A stretch of DNA of 64,000 nt, taken from NCBI RefSeq assembly GCF_025685605.1, contig NZ_JAGTUT010000001.1, forward strand, positions 1,860,001-1,924,000, read 5' to 3'. Below are positions 35,864 through 43,940 of the stretch, piece by piece; within the stretch, counting starts at the first letter, position 1, and each line of letters starts with the position of its first letter. The stretch comes from Granulicella arctica. GTDB taxonomy: Bacteria; Acidobacteriota; Terriglobia; Terriglobales; Acidobacteriaceae. Made by a program: the position numbers and the translations under genes. The notes beneath the pieces are model-generated. The model made no database searches, was not told where the DNA came from, and saw only the letters and a list, made by a program, of their open reading frames with translations.

Positions 35864-36897
35864 GCACATTTGAAGAGTTAGTTGAGGGGACCGTGCGAGA
35901 TATGGCGAACCCAGAGCCTCCCGTGAACTTCGAAAGCCGCCTGAGCGCGGTGCTCTGGGCCGCTCGTGAGGTGCATGTAGCCAAGGGGGCGACGGTCAGT
36001 CTTCTTGCAGACGAACTACGAGCACCAGGTCTGCTGGCATCATTGTGGAGTAGCGTACGGGAGTTGGTGTGGCCGCAGAAGTTGGTCCCGCTGGTGCTCG
36101 AATCGCGATCTGTTGTAACGGTCGACCCATTGGCCCCGGAGCGAAGTTCACGGTCGATGCTGGGCGCGGTCCTGGCGCATGCGGTGGTCATTCTGGTGAT
36201 TGGGTTAGTCGTTGAGGCGCGGACCGGTGTGGTACGTACGCCGCCCGCTCCGGTTGAAGTCGTGGCGCTTGAGGCTCCGCCGTTGAAAACTCCGCCAAGA
36301 TCAACTGCTGCCGGTGGAGGAGGAGGGCAGCGGGGGCCGGTTCCGGTGACTAAGGGGCACCTGCCGAAGTTTGCAGAGATGCAGATCGTACCGCCAAAGA
36401 CACCTCCGCTTGATGCGCCGAAGATTGCAGTTGAGCCTATGGTCGAGGTGCAGATGGATCTCAAGATGGCCGTCGCTGCGGTGCCGGAGTTAGGCATCCC
36501 GAACTCTCCGCTTATTGGCAGATCCATGGGGAATGGAGACGGGTTAGGACTTGGCTCCGGTGAGGGCAACGGCATTGGGCCGGGATCTCGCGGCAACACA
36601 GGCGGAGGGTTCCGACATGTCGGCGGTAGCGTTAGCGAGCCGAAAGTCATCATCCAGCCTGAGGCGGAGTACTCGGACGAGGCGCGAAAGGCGAAGTTCT
36701 CAGGCAACGTGCTGGTGTATCTATGGGTGGACGAGCATGGCAACCCGACGCATGTGCGAATTGCCCGAAGCGTTGGCTTGGGTCTGGACGAGAAGGCTAT
36801 CGAGGCAGTGCAGCAATATAAATTCCGGCCAGCGACCGAAAATGGAAGGCCGGTAACGGTCGAGATGTATGTGGATGTGAACTTCCATATTCTCTAG
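35860..36897 (+). CDS. TonB-like energy transducer with a long cytoplasmic N-terminal domain
   Basis: 345 residues. Residues 1-105 are soluble and cytoplasmic (FEELVEGTVRDMANPEPPVN; LRAPGLLASLWSSVRELVWP). One membrane helix, MLGAVLAHAVVILVIGLVVE, spans about 106-125. A proline/glycine-rich periplasmic linker (PPAPVEVVALEAPPLKTPPR to GLGSGEGNGIG) leads to a TonB C-terminal domain (~265-345): IIQPEAEYSDEARKAKFSGN, VWVDEHG-like YLWVDEHGNPTHVRIA and FRPATENGRPV. TonB proteins link ExbBD to outer-membrane receptors. The N-terminal 100 residues are unusual for TonB and, being coupled to a sigma gene, could bind the sigma factor. That is inference. Confidence 0.83.
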   Translation: MSTFEELVEGTVRDMANPEPPVNFESRLSAVLWAAREVHVAKGATVSLLADELRAPGLLASLWSSVRELVWPQKLVPLVLESRSVVTVDPLAPERSSRSMLGAVLAHAVVILVIGLVVEARTGVVRTPPAPVEVVALEAPPLKTPPRSTAAGGGGGQRGPVPVTKGHLPKFAEMQIVPPKTPPLDAPKIAVEPMVEVQMDLKMAVAAVPELGIPNSPLIGRSMGNGDGLGLGSGEGNGIGPGSRGNTGGGFRHVGGSVSEPKVIIQPEAEYSDEARKAKFSGNVLVYLWVDEHGNPTHVRIARSVGLGLDEKAIEAVQQYKFRPATENGRPVTVEMYVDVNFHIL

Positions 36898-36973
36898 ACA
36901 CTCTCAGCGAAGAAACAAGGCAAGCGTGCTGATTGGTCGTGCGTTCCCGTCAACCACCTACAATGAATAGGTT

Positions 36974-38068
36974 ATGGCGACACGAGTTTGTTCCTTTTCG
37001 AAGATCAATCTGGGGTTGGCGATTGGGCCGGTGCGGACCGACGGCTTCCATGGATTGACGACCATGTACCAGACGCTGGCGCTTCACGATGTTGTTTCGG
37101 TAATGGCGCACCTGGCTGATGAGACGCGAATTACGCTTACGACGAATCACCGGCATGTCCCGGTCGATGGTCGAAACACTGCCTGGAAGATGGTGGAGCG
37201 GTTTATCGCCCGACTGGGAATCTCGGCGGACGTGACTATACATATTGAGAAAAACCTGCCGGTGCAGGGTGGAATGGGTGCCGGATCGGCCAACGCGGCT
37301 GCAGCACTCCTGGGCCTTGAACGCGAGTTAGGTGTGGCGCTGGATGGGGTTAGCCGGCTGGAGATGGCGGCGGAGGTCGGCTCCGACGTGCCTCTTTTCC
37401 TGCTCGGCGGGGCGGTGATGGGGACTGGCCGTGGCGAAATTGTAGTCCCGATGCCAGATTTGGCGGCCATCCCTTGCGTGGTGGCAGTGCCGGAGACGGG
37501 GGTGTCGACGCCGGCGGCCTTCCGCGATTGGGACGCCTTGCCCGAAGCGCCCTCTTCGTCAAAGGATCTTGATCCATTGACCCCTGCTCGTAAGCGTGAT
37601 AGGTTAGAAGAGTTGAGTCTGGCTTACTCATCCCTATCTGCAAAGACTGGAGTGGTTGAGCCTGACACCTCCGGTATTGTTCGCGACAACCTCCTCGATG
37701 GGGACCTTGGCAACAAACAAGGAAGTTCTGAAGATCAGAATGGTATGCTGAACAGTCTCGCCGAGAATACCCTTCTCGCGCTTGTCCGCACCGGGATCGG
37801 AAATGGCCTTCGGAATGATTTTGAAGAGGTCGTCTTTCCTCAGTATCCCTCTCTGCGTGAAACCAAGCGTCACTTGATGGGTAATGATTCGGGTAGCTCT
37901 GCGTTATACGCGGCGCTTTCGGGTTCAGGTTCGGCACTGTTTGGACTCTATCGGTCCATGGCGGATGCACGGGCAGCTCAACAACGCGTTCAGGCGTCTG
38001 GGGTACGGGCTTTGTTGACTACAACCTTGCCTCGATCCGATTACTGGCGCAGAATGTTCGCAGGGTGA
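36974..38068 (+). CDS. ispE: 4-diphosphocytidyl-2-C-methyl-D-erythritol kinase
   Basis: 364 residues of the GHMP kinase family. CSFSKINLGLAIGPVRTDGF is the substrate region with the catalytic Lys; the ATP loop is NLPVQGGMGAGSANAAAALL; AAEVGSDVPLFLLGGAVMGT carries the catalytic Asp; the C-terminal motif is AALSGSGSALFGLY. The enzyme phosphorylates CDP-methylerythritol in the MEP isoprenoid pathway. It is ~70 residues longer than usual IspE (about 290): an extra low-complexity segment lies around residues 190-260 (EAPSSSKDLDPLTPARKRDR onward). The start ATG 36974 has no strong ribosome-binding site. Confidence 0.93.
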   Translation: MATRVCSFSKINLGLAIGPVRTDGFHGLTTMYQTLALHDVVSVMAHLADETRITLTTNHRHVPVDGRNTAWKMVERFIARLGISADVTIHIEKNLPVQGGMGAGSANAAAALLGLERELGVALDGVSRLEMAAEVGSDVPLFLLGGAVMGTGRGEIVVPMPDLAAIPCVVAVPETGVSTPAAFRDWDALPEAPSSSKDLDPLTPARKRDRLEELSLAYSSLSAKTGVVEPDTSGIVRDNLLDGDLGNKQGSSEDQNGMLNSLAENTLLALVRTGIGNGLRNDFEEVVFPQYPSLRETKRHLMGNDSGSSALYAALSGSGSALFGLYRSMADARAAQQRVQASGVRALLTTTLPRSDYWRRMFAG

Positions 38069-38102
38069 TTTTGTCCGGAGAGTAACGCAACCGGCAATTC
38101 AT

Positions 38103-38176
38103 TGGGCGATCGACTAACGGTAGGTCCAGAGCCTTTGAAGCTCTTTGTCTAGGTTCGAATCCTAGTCGCCCAACCA
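38103..38176 (+). tRNA. tRNA-Gln (anticodon UUG)
   Basis: The acceptor stem TGGGCGA pairs with TCGCCCA. The anticodon arm AGAGC-CTTTGAA-GCTCT gives anticodon TTG, and the T-arm is CTAGG-TTCGAAT-CCTAG. Discriminator A and an encoded CCA end it (38174-38176). It sits between ispE and prs on the same strand. Confidence 0.95.
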
Positions 38177-38341
38177 GAAAGTTGACGCCGACTCTTTTGG
38201 AGTCTCTCGAACAGGCAACTTAGGGTTCTTTGGCGGCAGCAACATGCCGCGGAAGTTGAATGGTTTTGACGTCGTGCGAGAACACCGCAGACGGTGAAGT
38301 ACCAAGTTTGAAGTGCCGAGTCTTACTTTCGTAAAGAAGTA

Positions 38342-38363
38342 CCGGAGCAAAACAAGGCTCCGG
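38342..38363 (+). promoter_or_regulatory. Hairpin in the prs leader
   Basis: CCGGAGC and GCTCCGG form a perfect 7-bp stem with loop AAAACAAG, in the 240-base stretch between tRNA-Gln and prs. No T-run follows. The leader holds no other clear feature apart from this structure. Confidence 0.3.
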
Positions 38364-38416
38364 AAGAGACAAGCAGCAGGAGCTACCGAGGTCAACCAGC
38401 CTCCGAGGGTTTCAAC

Positions 38417-39499
38417 GTGAACAAGCAAGACACGACTGCGGTAACTTCCCCTATTTCAGGCCAGGCTGGCGAGACCGAAACAACCTCCCAGCCTGGTACC
38501 TCGCAAGGCTTTACGGCCAAAGGCTCCCAGGAGAAGAAGCGCTCCGGCAAGCTGAGCGAGGACAAACGCTTCAAGATTTTCAGCGGATCTGCCAACGTTG
38601 CGTTGAGCGAGGAGATCTGCCGGTTCGTTGGTGTGCCGCTGGGCGAGACCCGGCTGCAGAGATTCTCTGACGGCGAGGTTCACTTTCAACTGCTGGAAAA
38701 CGTTCGCGGCGCGGACGTTTTCCTCGTGCAGCCTACCTGCTTTCCGGTCGATCAGCACCTCGTGGAGTTGCTGATTATGATGGACGCGCTCAAACGCGCC
38801 TCCGCTGGCCGGATCACGGTAGTGATTCCCTACTACGGTTATGCGCGGCAGGATCGCAAAGATCGGCCGCGTGTCGCCATTACTTCGAAGCTGGTGGCAG
38901 ATCTACTGACAACGGCAGGCGCGAACCGAGCCCTGCTTGTCGATCTGCACGCGGCGCAGATTCAAGGCTTCTTCAATATTCCGGTCGATCATCTCTTCGC
39001 CAGTCCGGTGCTGGTGAGCTACTTCCGGGATCTGAACCTGCCCAATCTCACCGTGGTCTCACCGGATGCAGGTGGCGTGGAACGTGCACGCTTCTTCGCA
39101 AAGAAGCTGGATGTTCCTTTGGCGATCGTTGACAAACGCCGGACGGACATCAATGTAACCGAGGTGATGAACGTGATCGGCGATGTACGCGGCCGGACAT
39201 GTCTGATCCTCGACGACATCATCGACACGGCGGGAACGCTCGTTAAGACGGTGGATGCGCTGCTGGCCCAGGGCGCGGGCAAAGTTTACGCGTGCGCTTC
39301 CCATCCGGTGCTTTCGGGCCCGGCGGTGGAGCGTATTGCGGCGTCACGGCTTGAGCAGTTGGTCGTGACGAACAGCATTCCATTGCGCGAAGAAGCGCTT
39401 GGAGTGTCGAAGATTAAGGTGCTCTCGATTGCTGGCCTTCTGGGTCGCGCCATCGAGAGTATTCACATGGAGACCAGCGTTAGTACGCTGTTCAACTAG
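38417..39499 (+). CDS. prs: Ribose-phosphate pyrophosphokinase
   Basis: 360 residues from GTG 38417 (GAGGG eight bases upstream). The enzyme core starts at about residue 50: FKIFSGSANVALSEEI, ETRLQRFSDGEVHFQLLENV, YYGYARQDRKDRPRVAITSK (flexible loop), LLVDLHAAQIQGFFNIPVDH, VVSPDAGGVERARFF, and the PRPP loop CLILDDIIDTAGTLVKTVDA. It makes PRPP for purines, pyrimidines, histidine, tryptophan and NAD. The ~48-residue N-terminal extension is polar and low complexity, unusual for Prs. It is followed closely by rplY, a common acidobacterial order. Confidence 0.96.
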   Translation: MNKQDTTAVTSPISGQAGETETTSQPGTSQGFTAKGSQEKKRSGKLSEDKRFKIFSGSANVALSEEICRFVGVPLGETRLQRFSDGEVHFQLLENVRGADVFLVQPTCFPVDQHLVELLIMMDALKRASAGRITVVIPYYGYARQDRKDRPRVAITSKLVADLLTTAGANRALLVDLHAAQIQGFFNIPVDHLFASPVLVSYFRDLNLPNLTVVSPDAGGVERARFFAKKLDVPLAIVDKRRTDINVTEVMNVIGDVRGRTCLILDDIIDTAGTLVKTVDALLAQGAGKVYACASHPVLSGPAVERIAASRLEQLVVTNSIPLREEALGVSKIKVLSIAGLLGRAIESIHMETSVSTLFN

Positions 39500-39567
39500 G
39501 CGGTTTCACAGCAGGTCCACCGTTGAAAGGGAGCAGCTCACACTGTGCCCGAAAGGAAGATTACCTC

Positions 39568-40254
39568 ATGGCAGCACCTACTACATTTCCAGCCGTTGTC
39601 GCCACGCCCCGCGAGGGCAAGTTCAACAAGAACGCCGCACGCCGGGTTCGCGTTTCGGGCAAAATTCCTGCAGTCGTTTACGGCGCGGGCGAAGATGCCG
39701 TCGCGGTCACAGTTGACCCACGCATCATCACCAAAATTCTGCACTCTGAGTCCGGCCACAACACCATCTTCGACCTCGATGTCACCGGCGCTTCGCTGGT
39801 AAAGGCGATGATCGTCGACTGGCAGAATGAGCCGATCAAGGGCACGCTGCTGCACATCGATCTGAAGCGCATCGCGATGAACAAGATGATGCGTGTCTCC
39901 GTGCCGATCCAGTTGACCGGCGTTCCGGTTGGCGTGAAGACGCAGGGCGGCATTCTGGAGCATGTTCTGCGCGAGGTCGAGATCGAATGCCTCCCGGGCG
40001 ATATCCCGAGCCACCTCGATGTCGATGTCAGCGGCCTCGAACTCAATAGCGCGATCCATATCTCGGATCTCCCACACTCTGGCTCGATCAAGTACCTTGG
40101 TGAAGAGGATGCGACGGTTGCTCACGTAACGACGATCAAGGAAGAGGAAGTTGCGGCTGATGCAGTTGCCGCAGCGCCTGCTGAGCCAGTGGTTGCCAAG
40201 AAGGGCAAGACCGATGCGCCAGAGGCGGCAGCGGATACCAAGGGCAAGAAGTAG
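39568..40254 (+). CDS. rplY: Large ribosomal subunit protein bL25 (CTC form)
   Basis: 228 residues from ATG 39568, AAGGAAG nine bases upstream. The N-terminal 5S-RNA-binding domain includes RVRVSGKIPAVVYGAGED and the L25 core; GTLLHIDLKRIAMNKMMRVS begins the TL5/CTC C-terminal domain with PVGVKTQGGILEHVLREVEI and LPGDIPSHLDVDVSGL. The tail is Ala/Lys-rich. The frame extends further upstream to 39523, but that part has no family match. It binds 5S rRNA. It is followed by pth with one hairpin between. Confidence 0.95.
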   Translation: MAAPTTFPAVVATPREGKFNKNAARRVRVSGKIPAVVYGAGEDAVAVTVDPRIITKILHSESGHNTIFDLDVTGASLVKAMIVDWQNEPIKGTLLHIDLKRIAMNKMMRVSVPIQLTGVPVGVKTQGGILEHVLREVEIECLPGDIPSHLDVDVSGLELNSAIHISDLPHSGSIKYLGEEDATVAHVTTIKEEEVAADAVAAAPAEPVVAKKGKTDAPEAAADTKGKK

Positions 40255-40260
40255 TTGGGC

Positions 40261-40291
40261 TGCGGACCTGAGCATCGCGCTCGGGTCCGCA
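40261..40291 (+). terminator. Hairpin between rplY and pth
   Basis: TGCGGACCTGAGC (40261-40273) and GCTCGGGTCCGCA (40279-40291) form a 13-bp stem with one G-U pair and loop ATCGC, seven bases after the rplY stop. Only ATGTTTC follows, so it may attenuate rather than fully terminate transcription into pth. Confidence 0.55.
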
Positions 40292-40319
40292 ATGTTTCGG
40301 CAGGAGAGGGAAACGCGTC

Positions 40320-40949
40320 TTGAAGCTGATTGTCGGTCTGGGCAATCCTGGTATCGAGTATCAGTTCACGCCGCACAACGCCGGGTTTCTGGCGGTGGAT
40401 CGGATCGCGGATGATTGCGGTGTGATGCTTTCCAATCGCCGGGGCCGAGCGTTGACGGCGAAGGCAAAGCTTGCAGGACAGGATGTTCTGCTCGCGAAGC
40501 CTGAAACGTTCATGAATCTGAGCGGGCTTTCGGTAGCTGCGCTGGTTCGGGAGCTTGAGTTGGAGCGGCCATCCGAGGATGTGATTGTCCTCTACGATGA
40601 GCTAGCATTTCCGCTAGGGACGCTTCGGATCAACGAGCGTGGCTCGGCGAACGGGCATAACGGGGTGAAATCAGTCTCCGGCGCGCTTGGAACAGAAGAA
40701 TGGCTGCGCATTCGGATCGGGGTTGGAAAACCCGCTCTGGAGGACGGCCGAGAGATCAAGGCGGGTGGCAAGGATTATTTGCTCTCGCCGATGCGCAAGC
40801 AGGAGCTTGCGGTGCTGGACGAAGTACTTGATCGCGCGAAAAACGCGGTTGAGGTGGTTCTGACAAAAGGCGTCGGAGCTGCGATGAATGAGTTCAACCG
40901 TCGTGCAAGCGATCCTGACGATGGGACGAGCGGCACGGCTAAGAAGTAG
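40320..40949 (+). CDS. pth: Peptidyl-tRNA hydrolase
   Basis: 209 residues from TTG 40320; GGAGAGG lies about 12 bases upstream and no ATG fits. Family residues are present: LIVGLGNPGIEYQFTPHNAG (catalytic His), LAKPETFMNLSGLSVAALVR, IVLYDELAFPLGTLRINERG (catalytic Asp region), GHNGVKSVSGALGTEEWLRI, and the C-terminal helix. It releases tRNA from peptidyl-tRNA that drops off ribosomes, an essential cytoplasmic function. It lies in a translation-gene cluster with rplY and rpsF. Confidence 0.95.
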   Translation: MKLIVGLGNPGIEYQFTPHNAGFLAVDRIADDCGVMLSNRRGRALTAKAKLAGQDVLLAKPETFMNLSGLSVAALVRELELERPSEDVIVLYDELAFPLGTLRINERGSANGHNGVKSVSGALGTEEWLRIRIGVGKPALEDGREIKAGGKDYLLSPMRKQELAVLDEVLDRAKNAVEVVLTKGVGAAMNEFNRRASDPDDGTSGTAKK

Positions 40950-41029
40950 ACGCATTATTTCCAAACCGGATTGACAGAACAGACGTCAGTACGGTGCGAA
41001 GCAGAACTTCGCAGAAAGAAGTAGATCGC

Positions 41030-41542
41030 ATGAATACTCGTTCTTACGAAATTATGTTTATCGTCCGTCCAGACGTTGAAGAAGCTGACCTCGACAAGAT
41101 CATCGAAGGCTTCCAGAAGAACGTCACCGATGGTGGCGGCGAGATCAAAAGCCTCGAGAAGATGGGCCGTCGCCGGCTTGCTTACACGGTCAAGAAGTTC
41201 AATGATGGCTTCTACGTGCTCCTAACCATTGGCGCCGAGGGTAAGCTGATCGCCGAACTCGAGCGTCGCCTCCGCGTCTCTGAGCCGATCATCAAGTTCA
41301 TCACGGTCCGCATGGATGAAGAAGAGAAGCGTCTCGCCAAGGTCAAGGCCATTCGCGATACCAAGGTAAAGCGCAGCGCTATGCCGATCGCCCAGCCAGT
41401 CCAGGCGACACCTGCGGCTACGACACCAGTCGCTGAGACGACGCCTGATGCAGTTGCGGCCCCGGTCGAGGAAGATGCAAAGCCGGCAGCTGAAACTCCC
41501 GAGGCAAGCGCGGCCGCCGAAACGGTTCCAGCTGCTGTCTAG
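41030..41542 (+). CDS. rpsF: Small ribosomal subunit protein bS6
   Basis: 170 residues from ATG 41030. The ferredoxin-like bS6 core covers ~1-105: MNTRSYEIMFIVRPDVEEAD, KSLEKMGRRRLAYTVKKFND, GFYVLLTIGAEGKLIAELER and RLRVSEPIIKFITVRMDE. The core is followed by a long Ala/Pro/Glu-rich tail, common in acidobacteria. bS6 binds bS18 in the small subunit; rpsR follows after about 150 bases and then rplI, the conserved S6-S18-L9 order. A 12-residue in-frame extension upstream is rejected. Confidence 0.96.
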   Translation: MNTRSYEIMFIVRPDVEEADLDKIIEGFQKNVTDGGGEIKSLEKMGRRRLAYTVKKFNDGFYVLLTIGAEGKLIAELERRLRVSEPIIKFITVRMDEEEKRLAKVKAIRDTKVKRSAMPIAQPVQATPAATTPVAETTPDAVAAPVEEDAKPAAETPEASAAAETVPAAV

Positions 41543-41693
41543 CTGAGAGCTCCAAGCTTTGCGGTACTCCAGTTCGCTGGATTGCCGCAGGAAGTACAAC
41601 CGCTCATCGTCGCTTCCATCCGAACGGATGTTCAGAGATTCCACAGCGAATCTGGAGCGATTGAAAGGCAAAACCCATTGAAAGGGAATCATC

Positions 41694-42071
41694 ATGGCTG
41701 ACGAAACGAACAGCACTCCCGCTCCTGAGCAGCAGGCAGCAGCGGCTCCGCACGCACACACGCCCCGCCCATCGGGTCCTCACTCCAGCCCTGGCGGCCC
41801 GCCGCGCGGACCTCGTCCGGCTGGCGGTCCCGGCGGCGGTCCTGGAGGACGCAAGTTCTTCCGCCGCAAGAAGGTCTGCAAGTTCTGCACGGAGAAGATC
41901 GATGCGATCTCGTACCGCGATGTTCGCCTGCTTCAGGGCTTTGTCGCTGAGCGTGGCAAGATTGTTCCGCGTCGTTTGACTGGCGTTTGCACACGTCATC
42001 AGCGTCGCCTTTCGCTCGCCATCAAGCAGTCGCGCAACATTGCGCTGCTGGCCTTCGCAGCGCGCTTCTAA
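41694..42071 (+). CDS. rpsR: Small ribosomal subunit protein bS18
   Basis: 125 residues. The bS18 core occupies ~55-125: [36 protein letters not shown] and [20 protein letters not shown], then [13 protein letters not shown]. The CxxC and CxxH cysteine/histidine set marks the zinc-binding (C+) form. The first ~52 residues are a Pro/Gly/Ala-rich extension, longer than in most bacteria, where bS18 is about 75-80 residues. AAAGGGAA precedes the ATG. Confidence 0.96.
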   Translation: MADETNSTPAPEQQAAAAPHAHTPRPSGPHSSPGGPPRGPRPAGGPGGGPGGRKFFRRKKVCKFCTEKIDAISYRDVRLLQGFVAERGKIVPRRLTGVCTRHQRRLSLAIKQSRNIALLAFAARF

Positions 42072-42106
42072 CTGCGCCCAACAAGTCAGGGATATCGGAG
42101 ATAGTC

Positions 42107-42577
42107 ATGGAAGTCATTCTGAAGGAAGACGTAAATAAGCTTGGTCACCGTGGCGACGTGGTGAAGGTTGCGGACGGTTACGGTCGCAACTATCTGCTGC
42201 CGGGCAAGCTGGCGATTGAAGCGACGACCGCGAATCGTGCCGTCATCGAGCAGATGAAAGGCTCGGCGATCCGTAAGTCGGCGAAGGAGAAGGGCGAGGC
42301 GCAGGATCTCTCGACTCGTCTGGATGCTGTTGAGCTGACGTTTGAGCGCAAGGTTGGCGAGAACGATCATCTGTTCGGTTCGGTCACGTCGGGCGATATC
42401 GCTCACGCGCTCGAGCTGCAGGGCTACACGATCGATCGTCGCAAGATCTCACTCGAAGAACCGTTGAAGACGCTGGGCGAGTTCCACGTTCCCGTGAAGC
42501 TGCATCGTGAGGTTACAACGCACTTGAAGGTAACAATCAAGGGCGATGCGCCTGAAGCTGAGACCTCGGCGGCGTAA
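42107..42577 (+). CDS. rplI: Large ribosomal subunit protein bL9
   Basis: 156 residues from ATG 42107 with CGGAGA upstream. The N-terminal RNA-binding domain MEVILKEDVNKLGHRGDVVK and GYGRNYLLPGKLAIEAT is followed by the long connecting helix and the C-terminal domain (LFGSVTSGDIAHALELQGYT, LGEFHVPVKLHREVTTHLKV). Frame open upstream to 41987 overlaps rpsR and is rejected. A strong terminator follows. Confidence 0.96.
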   Translation: MEVILKEDVNKLGHRGDVVKVADGYGRNYLLPGKLAIEATTANRAVIEQMKGSAIRKSAKEKGEAQDLSTRLDAVELTFERKVGENDHLFGSVTSGDIAHALELQGYTIDRRKISLEEPLKTLGEFHVPVKLHREVTTHLKVTIKGDAPEAETSAA

Positions 42578-42600
42578 GCCTAAGGGTACGAACATCGAGA

Positions 42601-42641
42601 CGCCTGTCTTCGCTTAGTTTGCGGAGGCAGGCGCTTTCTTT
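42601..42641 (+). terminator. Intrinsic terminator of the rpsF-rpsR-rplI operon
   Basis: CGCCTGTCTTCGC (42601-42613) pairs, with two G-U pairs, with GCGGAGGCAGGCG (42621-42633), loop TTAGTTT, followed by CTTTCTTT. It also lies just beyond the 3' end of the small minus-strand gene at 42660 and may serve it too. Confidence 0.85.
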
Positions 42642-42659
42642 GTGGCTTGCCGTAACTTG

Positions 42660-42827
42660 CTAGTCCTCTAACGCGACGCGCGACGCGGGTTCCCCATCCG
42701 GGCGGCTTCTTCGGCCGCGGAGGAATTGCTGACAGCGAGCGTTGCAGACATGCAGGGTTGGAACCCAGAGCACGAGGGCGATGAGAACGGCCATGGTGAG
42801 TACGGGCGCTAGAATCTTTTCGGACAT
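42660..42827 (-). CDS. Small single-pass membrane protein, 55 residues
   Basis: ATG 42827 follows a strong ribosome-binding site (GGAGGTG) at five-base spacing. The protein starts MSEKILAPVLTMAVLIALVL, a signal-anchor helix (about 8-27), then a short loop with two cysteines (HVCNARC) and a basic, polar C-terminus (FLRGRRSRPDGEPASRVALE). No family is recognised. It lies antisense to nothing and beside the rplI terminator. The quality of the ribosome-binding site and the clean membrane helix make it a likely real gene despite its size. Confidence 0.6.
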   Translation of the reverse strand: MSEKILAPVLTMAVLIALVLWVPTLHVCNARCQQFLRGRRSRPDGEPASRVALED

Positions 42828-43206
42828 AACACCTCCAGTCGACTGAACCAGTGAGCTGGAGCGTTGAGGCGCTCTCAGCCTATTTGGATAGTGTTGTTTC
42901 TGGTGATTTCGTTACGTGGACCCGAAGTTCGATGTGTCGCTTTGACGTGCTAGAGGCTAAGTGTTTTCGAAACGTGGGCTTGGAAAGTGCCTTCCAATCC
43001 ATCATTCAATTGGACTTACACCAAATTTTCATGCCGAACAATGTAGCCTCGACACCGATGGCGCCAAGGCCAATTCTTCACTGGCAGTACTGTAGCACGG
43101 CGAAATATCTCTTTTATCAGTTTCTTGCCAGGAATTTTGTCTCTGGCTTTTAGTGTGGTGCGTTGCCGACATGAATGATCGCGCATCCATGCCGGTAACG
43201 TGACTA
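42828..43206. other. Intergenic stretch, about 380 bases
   Basis: No convincing gene. A plus-strand frame (42851-43153) starts at a GTG without ribosome-binding site and shows no domain. The promoter of the small membrane-protein gene should lie near 42840-42900. Confidence 0.4.
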
Positions 43207-43767
43207 CTACTTCTCGCTGCTAGGCGGAACGAGTCCCTTCAGGCGCATGTAGAGCGCCAAGGTCGCGTACTGTTCGTTGTCATGCGAGACATTTCCCCAC
43301 ATCAGGCCGATGCGCGAGCGCTGCGCCTTGCCAACGGTGAACATCTCGGTCAGATTTGTATCCGTCAGAGCGGCGTACGCTTTATCGCACTCGGCATAAG
43401 AAGCCTTTAGGCCCTCAACGATCTCAGCCTTATTCGCTGTATCCGCGGGAACCTTTGCCATATCCTTCGTTCCGTTCGCCGCGCCGCAGCTATGGATTTG
43501 AGCCTCGGTGATATGGTTAACGACTCTCGCAAAGGTCCGAACCTCAGGCGTTGGCTTCACGGAGTAGTCCTCGGCAGGCATCGTATCCGCGGCTTTGAGA
43601 ATGTTGACCTTGAGTGCGGCGTAGCCTCGCTGCGCCTCAGCCGCAGGCCCTGTTGCTGTTGGAGCAGCAGCGCTGTGTCCCATGTTTGTGTGATCCATCT
43701 GGCCGATCGCCAAGCCAGACATCACAAATGCTGTTGCCGTACATAGTCCAAATGTCCGTAAACTCAT
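43207..43767 (-). CDS. Secreted DinB-superfamily protein
   Basis: 186 residues from ATG 43767 with GAGGTGA just upstream; a GTG nine bases earlier is less likely. Signal peptide (SLRTFGLCTATAFVMSGLAI) and a short linker MDHTNMGHSAAAPTATG lead to a four-helix bundle of DinB type: NILKAADTMPAEDYSVKPTP, TFARVVNHITEAQIHSC (the metal His region) and NVSHDNEQYATLALYMRLKG (two further His/Asp positions). Secreted DinB-like proteins are common in acidobacteria; enzymatic activity is unknown. Confidence 0.78.
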   Translation of the reverse strand: MSLRTFGLCTATAFVMSGLAIGQMDHTNMGHSAAAPTATGPAAEAQRGYAALKVNILKAADTMPAEDYSVKPTPEVRTFARVVNHITEAQIHSCGAANGTKDMAKVPADTANKAEIVEGLKASYAECDKAYAALTDTNLTEMFTVGKAQRSRIGLMWGNVSHDNEQYATLALYMRLKGLVPPSSEK

Positions 43768-43940
43768 CGTTCTCACCTCGCACCTCTTGCAACAGCCTAC
43801 CTTCCACTTACCTTCGCTACAAGTAACAAGTGGCGAGTTGTCAAAAGTGTGCGACTGCGCGATGACGACCCTGATTCTCCACGTGCCATTTAGAAAAGAA
43901 ATGACAATCAGGGCCTTGCTTATCGGACACTAAAGACGAC

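Noticed and set aside
39538..40275. 245-residue minus frame across rplY
   Set aside because: Antisense shadow of a well-supported ribosomal protein gene.
42851..43153. 100-residue plus-strand frame
   Set aside because: GTG start without ribosome-binding site, no domain, unlikely codon pattern.
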